Assembly: GCA_964437245.1 (NCBI GenBank)
Contig: CAYTGJ010000057.1
Location: 1-25,780, forward strand
Reading direction: 5' to 3'
Length of the DNA stretch: 25,780 nucleotides
Source: JANYCO01 sp964437245
GTDB lineage: Bacteria; Bacteroidota; Bacteroidia; Cytophagales; Cytophagaceae
Positions 1-7,643 of the stretch are shown here, one piece after another (positions within the stretch are counted from its first letter, which is position 1; every line of letters begins with the position of its first letter). Below the pieces are notes generated by a model, which did no database searches, was not told the origin of the DNA, and was given only the letters and a program-made list of their open reading frames with translations. The position numbers and the translations under genes were made by a program.

Positions 1-1472
1 CAATTATCGATCGTGCGGTTGAAAACAGTAGAGGAAACAGTAAGTCCGGTCATCCTTGATCCTTTGGAGGGAGGAACTCCGTCGGGATATTGTTCTTCTT
101 TATGAATAAAATGAATCCCCAGCTCTTCTGCCCATCCCTGTTCCGGCTGCAGGTTTACATTTCCTCCGGGAGTCCAGTAGAGATCGTTGAACGTGGGCAA
201 CCGGTAATTTCTGCTTACATTAGACTTCAGCAAAAACTTTTTTGTCAGCCACCAATCAGCTCCGGCAAAAGGCATGACCGGTACTTCCAGCATTTCATCG
301 TACCGGGAACCTGTCACAAGCTCCTTCCTGGCACCGGCATTGACAAGCCAGTTTTTTCTTTTCCCTCCATATTTCAACGAGGTAAACAGAGAGAACCTGT
401 TCTGATAAGGTTTTCCGATATACGATTCCACTTCTGCGGTCGTATAGGTATTGTTTACTCCTATATTGATCAGCCCTCTTTTCAACACCGTAATCTTCGT
501 CTCTGCTTCCGTGATCTGGCTGATCGAACGGCTGTAAGAATCAATCGCTTTGGAGTTTTCCTGATACAACAGTTTTTCATCAAAGTATGCCATCCGGACA
601 TTATAAGTAACCCTGCTCCTTCGGTGTTGCCATTCCGACGCAAGGCGTATGAACCAGTCCTTTTGCAAGGCATCAGACGAAGGGGTCAACATAGTGGGGG
701 GAATCTGCCGGTCACTGTGCTGCTGCCACAACCGTACACTCAACTGGTCTCTTTTAGTCAGTTGATGATAATACTCCATCATGTACCCTAGTTGTTTTAA
801 GGCAGCATTCCGCTGCTCCTGTAAAGGCGAACCATACTGTGTTGTATTGACGAACGAAAAATTATTTTTTGCCTCGTTCAGCAAGCCTCTCAGGGACAGG
901 CTCCATTTTTTACCGCTGTACGATACCAGGGCCCGGTGGGATAAGGTATTAAAACTGCCATATGCGAGCCCATACCGGAGCGACAGCCCTTTTCCATAAG
1001 AAGGTTTATTGTCCAGGTATATAGAACCCGCTACCGAACCACTTCCCCACAATGCACCGCTTCCTCCATATTGCACCTTCGTCTCATCTATCATCGCAAC
1101 CGGTACCAGGGCGAGGTCCAGGGTTCCGTTCATAGGACTTTGCAGGTTAAATCCATTCCATAAAACAGATGTCTGGGAAGCTCCTGCTCCCCGGAAGGAA
1201 GTAGTGGCAAGACTTCCCAGCCCGTATGATTTCAGGTACAGATTTGATTTTTCCTCCAGGTAAGACATCAGGGTATTATTCCTGAACTGGTTCTGCGCAA
1301 CGGAATCCGGCTGTAGTACTTTCACTCCGGCATTAAATTCCTCCTGCCGGTTGCCATATACCACGACCTCCTTTTCCGAAACCACAAGCGTATCCTGCGA
1401 ACGCTCCTGTGCATACAGAGGTTCCGCACCGCATAAGAATACCAGAATAACAACTGAGTAAAATTTTACCAA
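1..1472 (-). CDS. btuB: TonB-dependent outer membrane receptor, BtuB-like (3' end cut by window edge)
   Basis: The reverse strand reads open for about 490 codons from a TTG at 1472-1470 to the left edge, without a stop. The N-terminus is a signal peptide (MVKFYSVVILVFLCG, then cleavage near LYAQ), followed by a probable TonB box (DTLVVSEKEVVV). A plug domain comes next, with the usual order of motifs: SYLEEKSNLYLKSYG, TTSFRGAGASQTSVLWNG and VQYGGSGALWGSGSVAGSIYLDN. Barrel strands follow. TonB-dependent receptors carry large substrates across the outer membrane using energy from TonB/ExbBD. The B12 riboswitch upstream makes cobalamin or a cobinamide the likely substrate, so the BtuB call rests on context plus family. 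An in-frame TAA lies six codons before the TTG, and no in-frame ATG precedes the signal peptide, so TTG is the most sensible start. The C-terminal part of the barrel is outside the window. Confidence 0.88.
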   Translation of the reverse strand, partial: MVKFYSVVILVFLCGAEPLYAQERSQDTLVVSEKEVVVYGNRQEEFNAGVKVLQPDSVAQNQFRNNTLMSYLEEKSNLYLKSYGLGSLATTSFRGAGASQTSVLWNGFNLQSPMNGTLDLALVPVAMIDETKVQYGGSGALWGSGSVAGSIYLDNKPSYGKGLSLRYGLAYGSFNTLSHRALVSYSGKKWSLSLRGLLNEAKNNFSFVNTTQYGSPLQEQRNAALKQLGYMMEYYHQLTKRDQLSVRLWQQHSDRQIPPTMLTPSSDALQKDWFIRLASEWQHRRSRVTYNVRMAYFDEKLLYQENSKAIDSYSRSISQITEAETKITVLKRGLINIGVNNTYTTAEVESYIGKPYQNRFSLFTSLKYGGKRKNWLVNAGARKELVTGSRYDEMLEVPVMPFAGADWWLTKKFLLKSNVSRNYRLPTFNDLYWTPGGNVNLQPEQGWAEELGIHFIHKEEQYPDGVPPSKGSRMTGLTVSSTVFNRTIDN

Positions 1473-1710
1473 GGAATACCAATCAGATTAAATATACACC
1501 GTATTTAATCATCTCATCCAAAAAACAGATTGGGGAAAATTACTACAGAAAATATTAAACACCTTGCTTCTACTCCTCTTCAATCCTACATATTTTTTTT
1601 CTATGTAAGAAAGATAAACAGCTATCTGTTTTGGATAGAACTTTTAGTTTTTAACATTACTGCCATTCTACCTTTTTTCCCGAAAGCAATGAATGAAATG
1701 AAACTGTTCT
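1473..1710 (-). other. Long untranslated leader between B12 riboswitch and btuB
   Basis: About 238 bases separate the 3' end of the cobalamin aptamer from the TTG start of btuB. I see only very short reading frames here (9-14 codons) and a small hairpin, AAACAG/CTGTTT around 1617-1632. There is no GC-rich terminator with a U-tract, so the way the riboswitch acts on btuB is not evident from sequence. Confidence 0.5.
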
Positions 1711-1878
1711 GGCAGGTCTCCTGACTTTCTTCTTTTGTACTGCCTTCCCATAACGACTTGCGTTACAGTGGCAAAGAAATAGAGTACAAAAACATAGGAA
1801 GATTACAGTTGCGGGTACAGTTGTGGATTTTCACCTCTATTCCCTTTTAATCCCGGTCGTATACCGGAAACCAGATCA
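1708..1878 (-). promoter_or_regulatory. Cobalamin (B12) riboswitch
   Basis: Read on the minus strand, the conserved core blocks are in the right order: AAAAGGGAATAGAGGTGAAAATCC (about 1850-1827), then the B12-box region ACTGTACCCGCAACTGTAA (about 1822-1804), and finally AGTCAGGAGACCTGCC (about 1726-1711). These match the cobalamin riboswitch family closely. It binds adenosylcobalamin or related corrinoids and usually switches off B12 uptake genes when B12 is plentiful. It lies directly between the promoter at 1883-1914 and btuB. Confidence 0.95.
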
Positions 1879-1882
1879 GTAT

Positions 1883-1914
1883 CAAAAGTATAGGATTTTT
1901 CTCAGGTTTCCAAA
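1883..1914 (-). promoter_or_regulatory. Promoter of the btuB leader
   Basis: On the minus strand TTTG (1914-1911) is followed after 20 bases by TACTTTTG (1890-1883), a full match to the Bacteroidota -33/-7 consensus. Transcription would start near 1876, just before the riboswitch aptamer. Confidence 0.7.
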
Positions 1915-1933
1915 TATTGTATTCCCGACAGCT

Positions 1934-1963
1934 TTTGTTTATTCTGACCATTCCATATATTGG
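1934..1963 (+). promoter_or_regulatory. Probable promoter of the DUF4468 gene
   Basis: TTTG (1934-1937), 18 bases, then TATATTGG (1956-1963), one or two changes from TAnnTTTG. A start of transcription near 1970 would exclude an ATG at 1960 and favour the ATG at 1993. It lies back to back with the btuB promoter. Confidence 0.4.
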
Positions 1964-1992
1964 AAATAGAAATTATTAAACATTATAACCTT

Positions 1993-2544
1993 ATGAAAAG
2001 AAGTTTAAAACTATTATCAATTCTGTTGTTGTTGGTCAATGTCTCTTTTGCCCAAGATCTTCCCGTGGATCAGAATACAGGCAAAGTGACGTATCTGGAA
2101 GTAGTAGACGCTGCCGGCCTTAATGCTAAAGATATTTATGCGGTCGCCAAACAATGGGGAACAGATAAGAAATTTACAATCAAAGAAGATAAAGAAAACG
2201 AGACACTGGTCTATACAGGAACCTCGCCGGTAGAATATCCGAATGTAGCAGGAAATGCAAACGACAAAGGAAAAATTACCTTTAGCTTTTCAGTATTCGT
2301 AAAAGACGGGAAATATCGTTTTATCGCTACAGATTTAGTACATACGGCTGAAGGAAAAGTAGCAGGAGCTGACGGAGGAAAACTGGAAAATGTATCTCCG
2401 GATTGTGGCAAAACCAAAATGTCTGCTAAAGGATGGGTAACGATCAAGTCTAAAGCAGATGCCAATCTGAAAGCCCTAACAGCCGACCTGAAAAGAGTGA
2501 TCAAAGAAGCTCAAAATGATCCGGCAAAGAAAAGTGACTGGTAA
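1993..2544 (+). CDS. Secreted DUF4468 domain protein
   Basis: A 183-residue protein with a clear signal peptide (MKRSLKLLSILLLLVNVSFAQ, cleavage after FA or AQ). The mature part resembles the DUF4468 family, which has a TBP-like fold and is common in Bacteroidota: KVTYLEVVDAAGLNAKDIYA at the start, an acidic strand region, and a VFVKDGKYRF strand. Family function is unknown; members are secreted or periplasmic. There is no lipobox cysteine next to the cleavage site, so it is not an obvious lipoprotein. An in-frame ATG exists 11 codons upstream, but 1993 puts the signal peptide at the N-terminus and fits the promoter. The gene stands alone, divergent from btuB and convergent with hisF. Confidence 0.85.
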   Translation: MKRSLKLLSILLLLVNVSFAQDLPVDQNTGKVTYLEVVDAAGLNAKDIYAVAKQWGTDKKFTIKEDKENETLVYTGTSPVEYPNVAGNANDKGKITFSFSVFVKDGKYRFIATDLVHTAEGKVAGADGGKLENVSPDCGKTKMSAKGWVTIKSKADANLKALTADLKRVIKEAQNDPAKKSDW

Positions 2545-2573
2545 GAGATAGAGAGAACAGGAACAGAAAACAG

Positions 2574-2612
2574 AAAAGGGAGGCGGTTATCAAAATAACT
2601 GCCTCCCTTTTT
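2574..2612. terminator. Bidirectional intrinsic terminator
   Basis: A hairpin of about 17 base pairs (GGGAGGC-G-GTTAT / ATAAC-T-GCCTCCC, loop CAAA) is flanked by AAAA on the left and TTTTT on the right. It can end both the DUF4468 transcript (plus) and the his operon after hisF (minus, stop only 20 bases away). Confidence 0.9.
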
Positions 2613-2631
2613 AATGCGCTCCCAACGACGT

Positions 2632-3387
2632 TTAAATTCTTACGGTGATACCGTTCTTTTTCAGGTATTCTTTCAAGTCCGGAATTCCTATTTCTTTAAA
2701 GTGGAAAATACTGGCAGCCAAAGCAGCGTCTGCTTTTCCATCCTTAAACACCTCTGTAAAATGTTCCATCGCTCCGGCTCCTCCCGAGGCTATCACCGGG
2801 ATTTTTGCCTTTTCGGAGATCCTGGCAGTAGTCTCTATGGCAAAACCATTTTTCGTACCGTCGTGATCCATGGAGGTCAGCAGAATTTCTCCGGCACCTC
2901 TTTGTTCTACTTCCTGCGCCCATTCAAACGTGTCGAGCGTGGTAGGTTTGGTTCCTCCGTGTGTATGTACTCTTGAGCTGCCATCGTACAGGCGTGTATC
3001 GATCGCTACGACCACACACTGGCTTCCAAATTCCAGTGCCAGCCGGTCTATCAGGGAAGGATCTTTTACGGCAGATGAATTAATGGAGATCTTATCGGCT
3101 CCTGCATTGAGCAAGGCTGAAACATCCTCTACCGAAGAGATCCCTCCTCCTACGGTGAAAGGGATATTGATCCGGCTTGCCACCCGGCGCACCAGCTCCA
3201 CCATCGTTTTTCTTTTTTCCAGTGTAGCGGATATATCCAGAAACACCAGCTCATCGGCTCCCTGCTGTGCATAAAGAGCGCCCAGCTCTACCGGATCTCC
3301 GGCATCCCGCAGGTTTTCAAAATTGACTCCTTTTACTGTTTTGCCATCTTTTACATCCAGGCAAGGGATAATACGTTTTGTGAGCAT
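2632..3387 (-). CDS. hisF: Imidazole glycerol phosphate synthase, cyclase subunit
   Basis: A 251-residue TIM barrel of full family length. With HisH it makes imidazole glycerol phosphate and AICAR from PRFAR and ammonia, step five of histidine synthesis, in the cytoplasm. Catalytic Asp11 (IIPCLDVKDG) and Asp130 (VVAIDTR) are both present, as are the phosphate-binding loops FTVGGGI and IASGGAGA. The start is ATG. It is the last gene of the local hisBHAF run, 49 bases after hisA and 20 bases before a strong terminator. hisIE, which often follows hisF in Bacteroidota, is absent. Confidence 0.97.
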   Translation of the reverse strand: MLTKRIIPCLDVKDGKTVKGVNFENLRDAGDPVELGALYAQQGADELVFLDISATLEKRKTMVELVRRVASRINIPFTVGGGISSVEDVSALLNAGADKISINSSAVKDPSLIDRLALEFGSQCVVVAIDTRLYDGSSRVHTHGGTKPTTLDTFEWAQEVEQRGAGEILLTSMDHDGTKNGFAIETTARISEKAKIPVIASGGAGAMEHFTEVFKDGKADAALAASIFHFKEIGIPDLKEYLKKNGITVRI

Positions 3388-3436
3388 CCTTTGAGTAAAT
3401 TATCAGTATCAGATCCTGGCTTCCCAGGACCCGGGA

Positions 3437-4156
3437 TTAGACAAATTTTTTCAGTTCTTCCAGCTTGATCCTTCCTTCGTAGAATGCTTTTCCTATAATG
3501 GCACCATAGATCCCCATATCGTTCAGACGCTCTATATCGTCTACACTGGTAACCCCTCCGCTTGCAATCAGTTTTAAGGAAGGGAAACGGGTCATAATCT
3601 CCTGGTACAATTCAAACGAAGGACCTTGCAGCAAACCATCCTTGGCTACATCGGTACAAATGCAATACCGAATTCCTTTTGCCATATAATCTTCGATCAG
3701 GGTAAAGACAGATATCTCGGTGGTCTCCTGCCACCCGCTGATCGCGATCATACCGCTTTTACAATCGGCCCCCAGAATGATCTTTTCCGTCCCGAATTTT
3801 TCGATCCAGTTGCTGAACAATCCGGTATTTTTTACCGCTATACTTCCTCCGGTAATTTGTCTGGCGCCTGCATTAAACGCAATCATAAGGTCTTCGTCCG
3901 ACTGAAGGCCTCCGCCAAAATCCACGTGCAGCGAGGTATTACTTGCGATCGTTTCCAATACTTTATGGTTGATGATCCGTTTCTGTTTGGCACCGTCCAG
4001 GTCTACCAGGTGCAGACGCTTGATACCAGCTCCCTCGATCTGTTTGGCCACTTCGAGAGGATTTTCATTGTAAATAGTTTTTTGTCCATAATCTCCCTGC
4101 GTAAGTCTTACGCACTTTCCTTCAATGAGGTCTATGGCAGGTATTAATTCGATCAT
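3437..4156 (-). CDS. hisA: ProFAR isomerase
   Basis: A 239-residue TIM barrel homologous to HisF. It performs the Amadori rearrangement of ProFAR to PRFAR, the step that feeds HisF/HisH. The first catalytic Asp is at residue 9 (LIPAIDLIEGKCVRL) and the second at 131 (ILGADCKSG). Phosphate loops DFGGGLQ and IASGGVTS are seen. The start is ATG, and the hisH stop lies 71 bases upstream. No sign of the dual HisA/TrpF (PriA) type beyond general family similarity. Confidence 0.96.
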   Translation of the reverse strand: MIELIPAIDLIEGKCVRLTQGDYGQKTIYNENPLEVAKQIEGAGIKRLHLVDLDGAKQKRIINHKVLETIASNTSLHVDFGGGLQSDEDLMIAFNAGARQITGGSIAVKNTGLFSNWIEKFGTEKIILGADCKSGMIAISGWQETTEISVFTLIEDYMAKGIRYCICTDVAKDGLLQGPSFELYQEIMTRFPSLKLIASGGVTSVDDIERLNDMGIYGAIIGKAFYEGRIKLEELKKFV

Positions 4157-4227
4157 TTAAGCAGAATAGTTTACTATAATAATTTAGAACTCATGATATG
4201 GCATCGTATACATAATTTCAGCGGAGG

Positions 4228-4812
4228 CTACAACTCAATAAAGTTCTTCAGGATCGTTGCCCCTACCTCACTGCTTTTTTCCGCATGAAACTGTACTGCG
4301 TAGAAATTATCCTTGCGGATCGCCGAACTATAGTTCAGGATATAATCGGTTTGCGCAATCGTATATTCCGGGTGGAGTTCTGCATAATAACTGTGTACAA
4401 AATAAACGAAATCGTTTTCGTTCAAGCCTTTCAGCAAGTCCGACTTCAGATGCATGATCGAATTCCATCCCATCTGCGGCACTTTTCCCTCTGCCGGAAA
4501 ACGTTTTACTTCCATCGGAAAAATATTCAGACAATCGACGTTGTTTTCCTCCGAGTGCCTGCACATCAGTTGTAATCCCAGGCAGATCCCCAATACAGGC
4601 TGTGTTAAAGAAGGGATAAGTTGATCCAGGCCTCTTCCTTTCAGATAGTGCATCGCCGTGCTGGCTTCTCCTACCCCTGGAAAAATAACCTTATCACAAG
4701 ATTGCAGCTCTTCGGGATCGTCTGTCACGATGGGATCTATTCCCAAACGGTTCAAGGCATAGATCACCGACTGAGTATTTCCTGCGTTGTAACGTATGAT
4801 GGCTAATTTCAC
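4228..4812 (-). CDS. hisH: Imidazole glycerol phosphate synthase, glutaminase subunit
   Basis: A 194-residue class I glutamine amidotransferase that supplies ammonia to HisF. The nucleophile Cys77 lies in the elbow GICLGLQLM, and His176 and Glu178 (QFHAEKS) complete the triad. The oxyanion-strand motif PGVGEA is also present. The start codon is GTG (4812-4810), giving MKLAIIRYNAGN, which aligns with the usual HisH N-terminus; no in-frame ATG is better. It lies 62 bases after hisB. Confidence 0.96.
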   Translation of the reverse strand: MKLAIIRYNAGNTQSVIYALNRLGIDPIVTDDPEELQSCDKVIFPGVGEASTAMHYLKGRGLDQLIPSLTQPVLGICLGLQLMCRHSEENNVDCLNIFPMEVKRFPAEGKVPQMGWNSIMHLKSDLLKGLNENDFVYFVHSYYAELHPEYTIAQTDYILNYSSAIRKDNFYAVQFHAEKSSEVGATILKNFIEL

Positions 4813-4874
4813 TTTTGATAATTTAAATGATGTGTCCGGCCGGGACTGAATACTACAGACCGGGACTGTTATTT

Positions 4875-5987
4875 TTACAAAACTCCTTTGGTGCTTGGCA
4901 ATACCTGCGCATTGGCAGCATCTACCCTCACGGCCATTTTGATCGCCTTCGCCAACCCCTTAAAGATCGCCTCGATCTTATGATGTTCGTTCGTTCCTTC
5001 GGCTTTGATATTTAAATTGCATTTGGCAGTATCCGAAAATGATTTGAAGAAATGATAGAACATTTCTGTAGGCATCTCTCCTATCTTTTCTCTGTTGAAC
5101 TCTGCTTCCCATACCATCCATGGCCGGCCGGAGAAATCAATCGCCACCTGTGCCAGACAATCGTCCATCGGCAGCAACCATCCGTAACGCTCTATCCCTT
5201 TTTTATCGCCAAGCGCTTTCAGATAAGCTTCGCCAAGCGCCAGTGCCGTATCTTCAATAGTATGATGTTCGTCAATATGCAGATCCCCTTTGACCCGTAT
5301 AGTAAGATCGGCAAGGGAATGTTTGCCCAGTTGATCCAGCATATGATCGAAGAAGGCAAGTCCTGTACTGATAGAAGTTTTTCCCGTTCCGTCCAGGTCC
5401 AGCTCTATAAAAATATCGGTTTCTTTGGTAGTACGCTGTACCGTTGTTTTGCGGGACGGCTTACTCAAAAAACGATAGATCTCTTCCCAGTCTTTCGTGA
5501 TCAGGACACAGGAAGCAGGAACAGTCTGTGTTGTATCGCCAGACAGCAGAATGGATTTGCATCCCAGGTTTTCCGCCATTTTCACATCGGTCATACGGTC
5601 TCCGATCACATAAGAATTTTCGATATCGTATGATCCGTTGAGATATTCGGTCAGCATCCCTATACCCGGCTTACGTGTAGGAGTATTCTGGTGTTCGAAA
5701 TGCGGATCAATGTGCATGCCGTCCCAGGTCACCCCTTCTCCTTCCAGGGTTTTAAGCATTTTGTTGTGCGCAGGCCAGAACGTATCTTCCGGGAAAGAAG
5801 CTGTCCCTAAGCCATCCTGATTGGTGACCATGACCAGTTTATAATTTTTATCGGCAGCCAGTTTGGCCAGCGCCGTGATTACTTTAGGAAGAAATTCTAA
5901 TTTTTCCAGTGAGTCCACCTGCTGATCGGTAACAGGTTCGACCAGGATCGTACCATCACGGTCAATAAATAAAATTTTGGGCTTCAT
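4875..5987 (-). CDS. hisB: Bifunctional histidinol-phosphatase / imidazole glycerol-phosphate dehydratase
   Basis: A 370-residue fusion. Residues 1 to about 170 form a HAD phosphatase with the nucleophile motif DRDGT (Asp9, Asp11), VTNQDG (around 55-59) and GDRMTD (129-134). Residues about 190-370 form the dehydratase, with FFDHMLDQLGKHS (212-224), DEHHTIEDTALALGEA (239-254) and GTNEHHKIEA (331-340); the histidine-rich motifs bind two metal ions. It acts at steps six and eight of histidine synthesis. The phosphatase half keeps PHFEH and TRKPG but lacks the zinc-loop cysteines of the enterobacterial enzyme. It is the first his gene here; the 258 bases upstream must hold its promoter, where I see only a loose -7 match (TATATTTA around 6010-6017). 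Confidence 0.96.
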   Translation of the reverse strand: MKPKILFIDRDGTILVEPVTDQQVDSLEKLEFLPKVITALAKLAADKNYKLVMVTNQDGLGTASFPEDTFWPAHNKMLKTLEGEGVTWDGMHIDPHFEHQNTPTRKPGIGMLTEYLNGSYDIENSYVIGDRMTDVKMAENLGCKSILLSGDTTQTVPASCVLITKDWEEIYRFLSKPSRKTTVQRTTKETDIFIELDLDGTGKTSISTGLAFFDHMLDQLGKHSLADLTIRVKGDLHIDEHHTIEDTALALGEAYLKALGDKKGIERYGWLLPMDDCLAQVAIDFSGRPWMVWEAEFNREKIGEMPTEMFYHFFKSFSDTAKCNLNIKAEGTNEHHKIEAIFKGLAKAIKMAVRVDAANAQVLPSTKGVL

Positions 5988-6245
5988 GTATGCTATTATT
6001 CAGGCAGTAAATATAACAAAAAGCGCAGAGAGTTATTTTAAAATAGTTAGAATGTTCCTGATAATATTTACTACTATTCTCAGAGGCCAGCTCCAGGATA
6101 CAAAATGCCAGATAAAACACGAAATGAATCTCTCTCCACACCTTTGAAGACCTTTTTAGTAAAAATGCAGCCCTAACATAACGAACCAGCCAAAATCATA
6201 TCGCCGGAAGTCGTTACATTCGAACTATTCCGAACGATTTATTGC
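5988..6245. other. Intergenic stretch upstream of hisB
   Basis: About 258 bases with no convincing gene. Two tiny minus-strand frames exist, but neither has a run of His codons, so there is no his leader peptide. No clear terminator is seen for the DUF559/trpS transcript. Confidence 0.5.
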
Positions 6246-6593
6246 TTACAACCGCTCACGCAAGTCCCGGATAAAATCCTGCGCCGGATCAAGAACATAT
6301 TTCTCTTCCACACGCCATACCTGTATTCCAAGACTTTCCAGTCTTTCTTTCCGCTCGGCATGATATACATAGGCATCTGTATTTTCCTGCTGGACGGCAT
6401 CGATTTCAATGATCAGCTTTTGCTCCGGAAAAAGAAAATCAACGATATAATCATCCACCGGAGCTTTGATCTCAACAGCTACCTGAGGGAATTCCTCTCT
6501 TAACAATTTCCCGATCCTGCGGTCTGCTTCCGAAAGATTTTGCCGGAGGTACGTAGCCTGTGCTTCAAGAATGGGGTTATAGGGAAATGACAT
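6246..6593 (-). CDS. DUF559 (Vsr-like, PD-(D/E)xK) endonuclease-domain protein
   Basis: 115 residues, about the usual length for the family. The N-terminal helix LRQNLSEADRRIGKLL is typical of DUF559. The fold's catalytic strands read DYIVDFLFPEQKLIIEID, giving Asp52, Glu63 and Asp65 as likely metal ligands. The usual following Gln-His is Gln-Gln here (68-69), so activity is uncertain. The C-terminal part, HAERKERLESLGIQVWRV, is also typical. Family members are related to very short patch repair endonucleases, but their job is mostly unknown. It starts 11 bases after the trpS stop, so the two are probably cotranscribed. Confidence 0.85.
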   Translation of the reverse strand: MSFPYNPILEAQATYLRQNLSEADRRIGKLLREEFPQVAVEIKAPVDDYIVDFLFPEQKLIIEIDAVQQENTDAYVYHAERKERLESLGIQVWRVEEKYVLDPAQDFIRDLRERL

Positions 6594-6604
6594 CGGTCAA
6601 CAAT

Positions 6605-7570
6605 TCAATATCCTACTTTGGCTTTTACCCTCGCCAACACCTGATCTCCGATCGCAGCCGCTTTGGCAGCACCGTTCTTCAGTTCTTTGTCCAGTTCTGG
6701 CAAATTGTTCATGTAGTAATTAAATTTTTCTCTCGGGCCGGCATACTGCTCCAGGATTTTCGCCAGCAAAGCCGCTTTGGCATGGCCGTAGCCAAATCCT
6801 CCGGCCTGGTACTTACTTCTTATCTCGTTTTTCTCTTCTTCCGAAGCGATCAAAGAATATATTTTGTAGACATTGCAGGTATCCGGATCCTTCGGATCCT
6901 CCAGCGGTGTGCTGTCGGTGACAATGGATTGTACTACTTTCTTCAGTTCTTTTTCCGGAAGAAAAATATCAATGTAATTGTTGTAAGACTTACTCATTTT
7001 CTGCCCGTCAATTCCGGGAATGGTCATCACTGCATTGTCTACCTTCGCTTCCGGTAATACAAACGTTTCTCCGTAAGTAGCATTAAACTTTTCCGCAATA
7101 TCGCGGGTGATCTCCAGGTGCTGGATCTGATCTTTTCCTACGGGAACATAATTGGCATCGTACATCAGAATGTCGGCAGCCATGAGCACCGGATAGGTAA
7201 ACAATCCGGCATTGACATCCGAAAGTTTGTCCGATTTATCTTTGAAGGAATGGGCATTGGCAAGCATCGGGTATGGGGTAAAACAATTCAGGATCCAGGC
7301 CAGTTCACATACCTGCGCCACATCCGACTGGCGGTAAAAGATATTCTTCTTCGTATCAAATCCGAATGCCAGCCATGCAGCCGCTACGGCATAAGTATTC
7401 TGTTTCCGGATCGCTCCGTCTTTCAGGGTAGTAAGCGTATGAAGATCTGCGATAAAAAACAGTGATTCGTTTTGCGGATCTTTGGATAATTCGATGGCAG
7501 GAATAATAGCCCCCAGTATATTTCCTAAATGCGGACGCCCGCTGCTTTGTATTCCGGTTAGTATTCTCAT
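6605..7570 (-). CDS. trpS: Tryptophanyl-tRNA synthetase
   Basis: A class I aminoacyl-tRNA synthetase of 321 residues, within the usual TrpRS range. It charges tRNA-Trp with tryptophan. The N-terminus reads MRILTGIQSSGRPHLGN, where PHLGN is the HIGH motif, and GQKMSKSYNN carries the KMSKS motif. VGKDQIQHLEITRDIA is a typical TrpRS segment. The ATG at 7570 is chosen because it gives the family N-terminus; a GTG 33 bases upstream would add an unlike extension. A lone TATTTTTG (7635-7628) upstream may be its -7 element, but no -33 partner is visible. Confidence 0.96.
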   Translation of the reverse strand: MRILTGIQSSGRPHLGNILGAIIPAIELSKDPQNESLFFIADLHTLTTLKDGAIRKQNTYAVAAAWLAFGFDTKKNIFYRQSDVAQVCELAWILNCFTPYPMLANAHSFKDKSDKLSDVNAGLFTYPVLMAADILMYDANYVPVGKDQIQHLEITRDIAEKFNATYGETFVLPEAKVDNAVMTIPGIDGQKMSKSYNNYIDIFLPEKELKKVVQSIVTDSTPLEDPKDPDTCNVYKIYSLIASEEEKNEIRSKYQAGGFGYGHAKAALLAKILEQYAGPREKFNYYMNNLPELDKELKNGAAKAAAIGDQVLARVKAKVGY

Positions 7571-7643
7571 TTTATATTGAACCTCAAATCCTGGTTCTTG
7601 CACAGTTTATAATTTGCTTAACGTTGGCAAAAATACAGCAGGA

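Noticed and set aside
90..791. Plus-strand open frame of 233 codons
   Set aside because: It lies antisense to the btuB-like receptor, whose frame on the other strand is continuous and full of family motifs; the plus frame has no recognisable motif.
3414..3429. Hairpin TCCTGG/CCAGGA between hisA and hisF
   Set aside because: Only six base pairs and no U-tract; hisF follows in the same direction, so a terminator is unlikely.
5988..6245. His leader peptide and attenuator upstream of hisB
   Set aside because: Only tiny frames without His runs, and no terminator hairpin.
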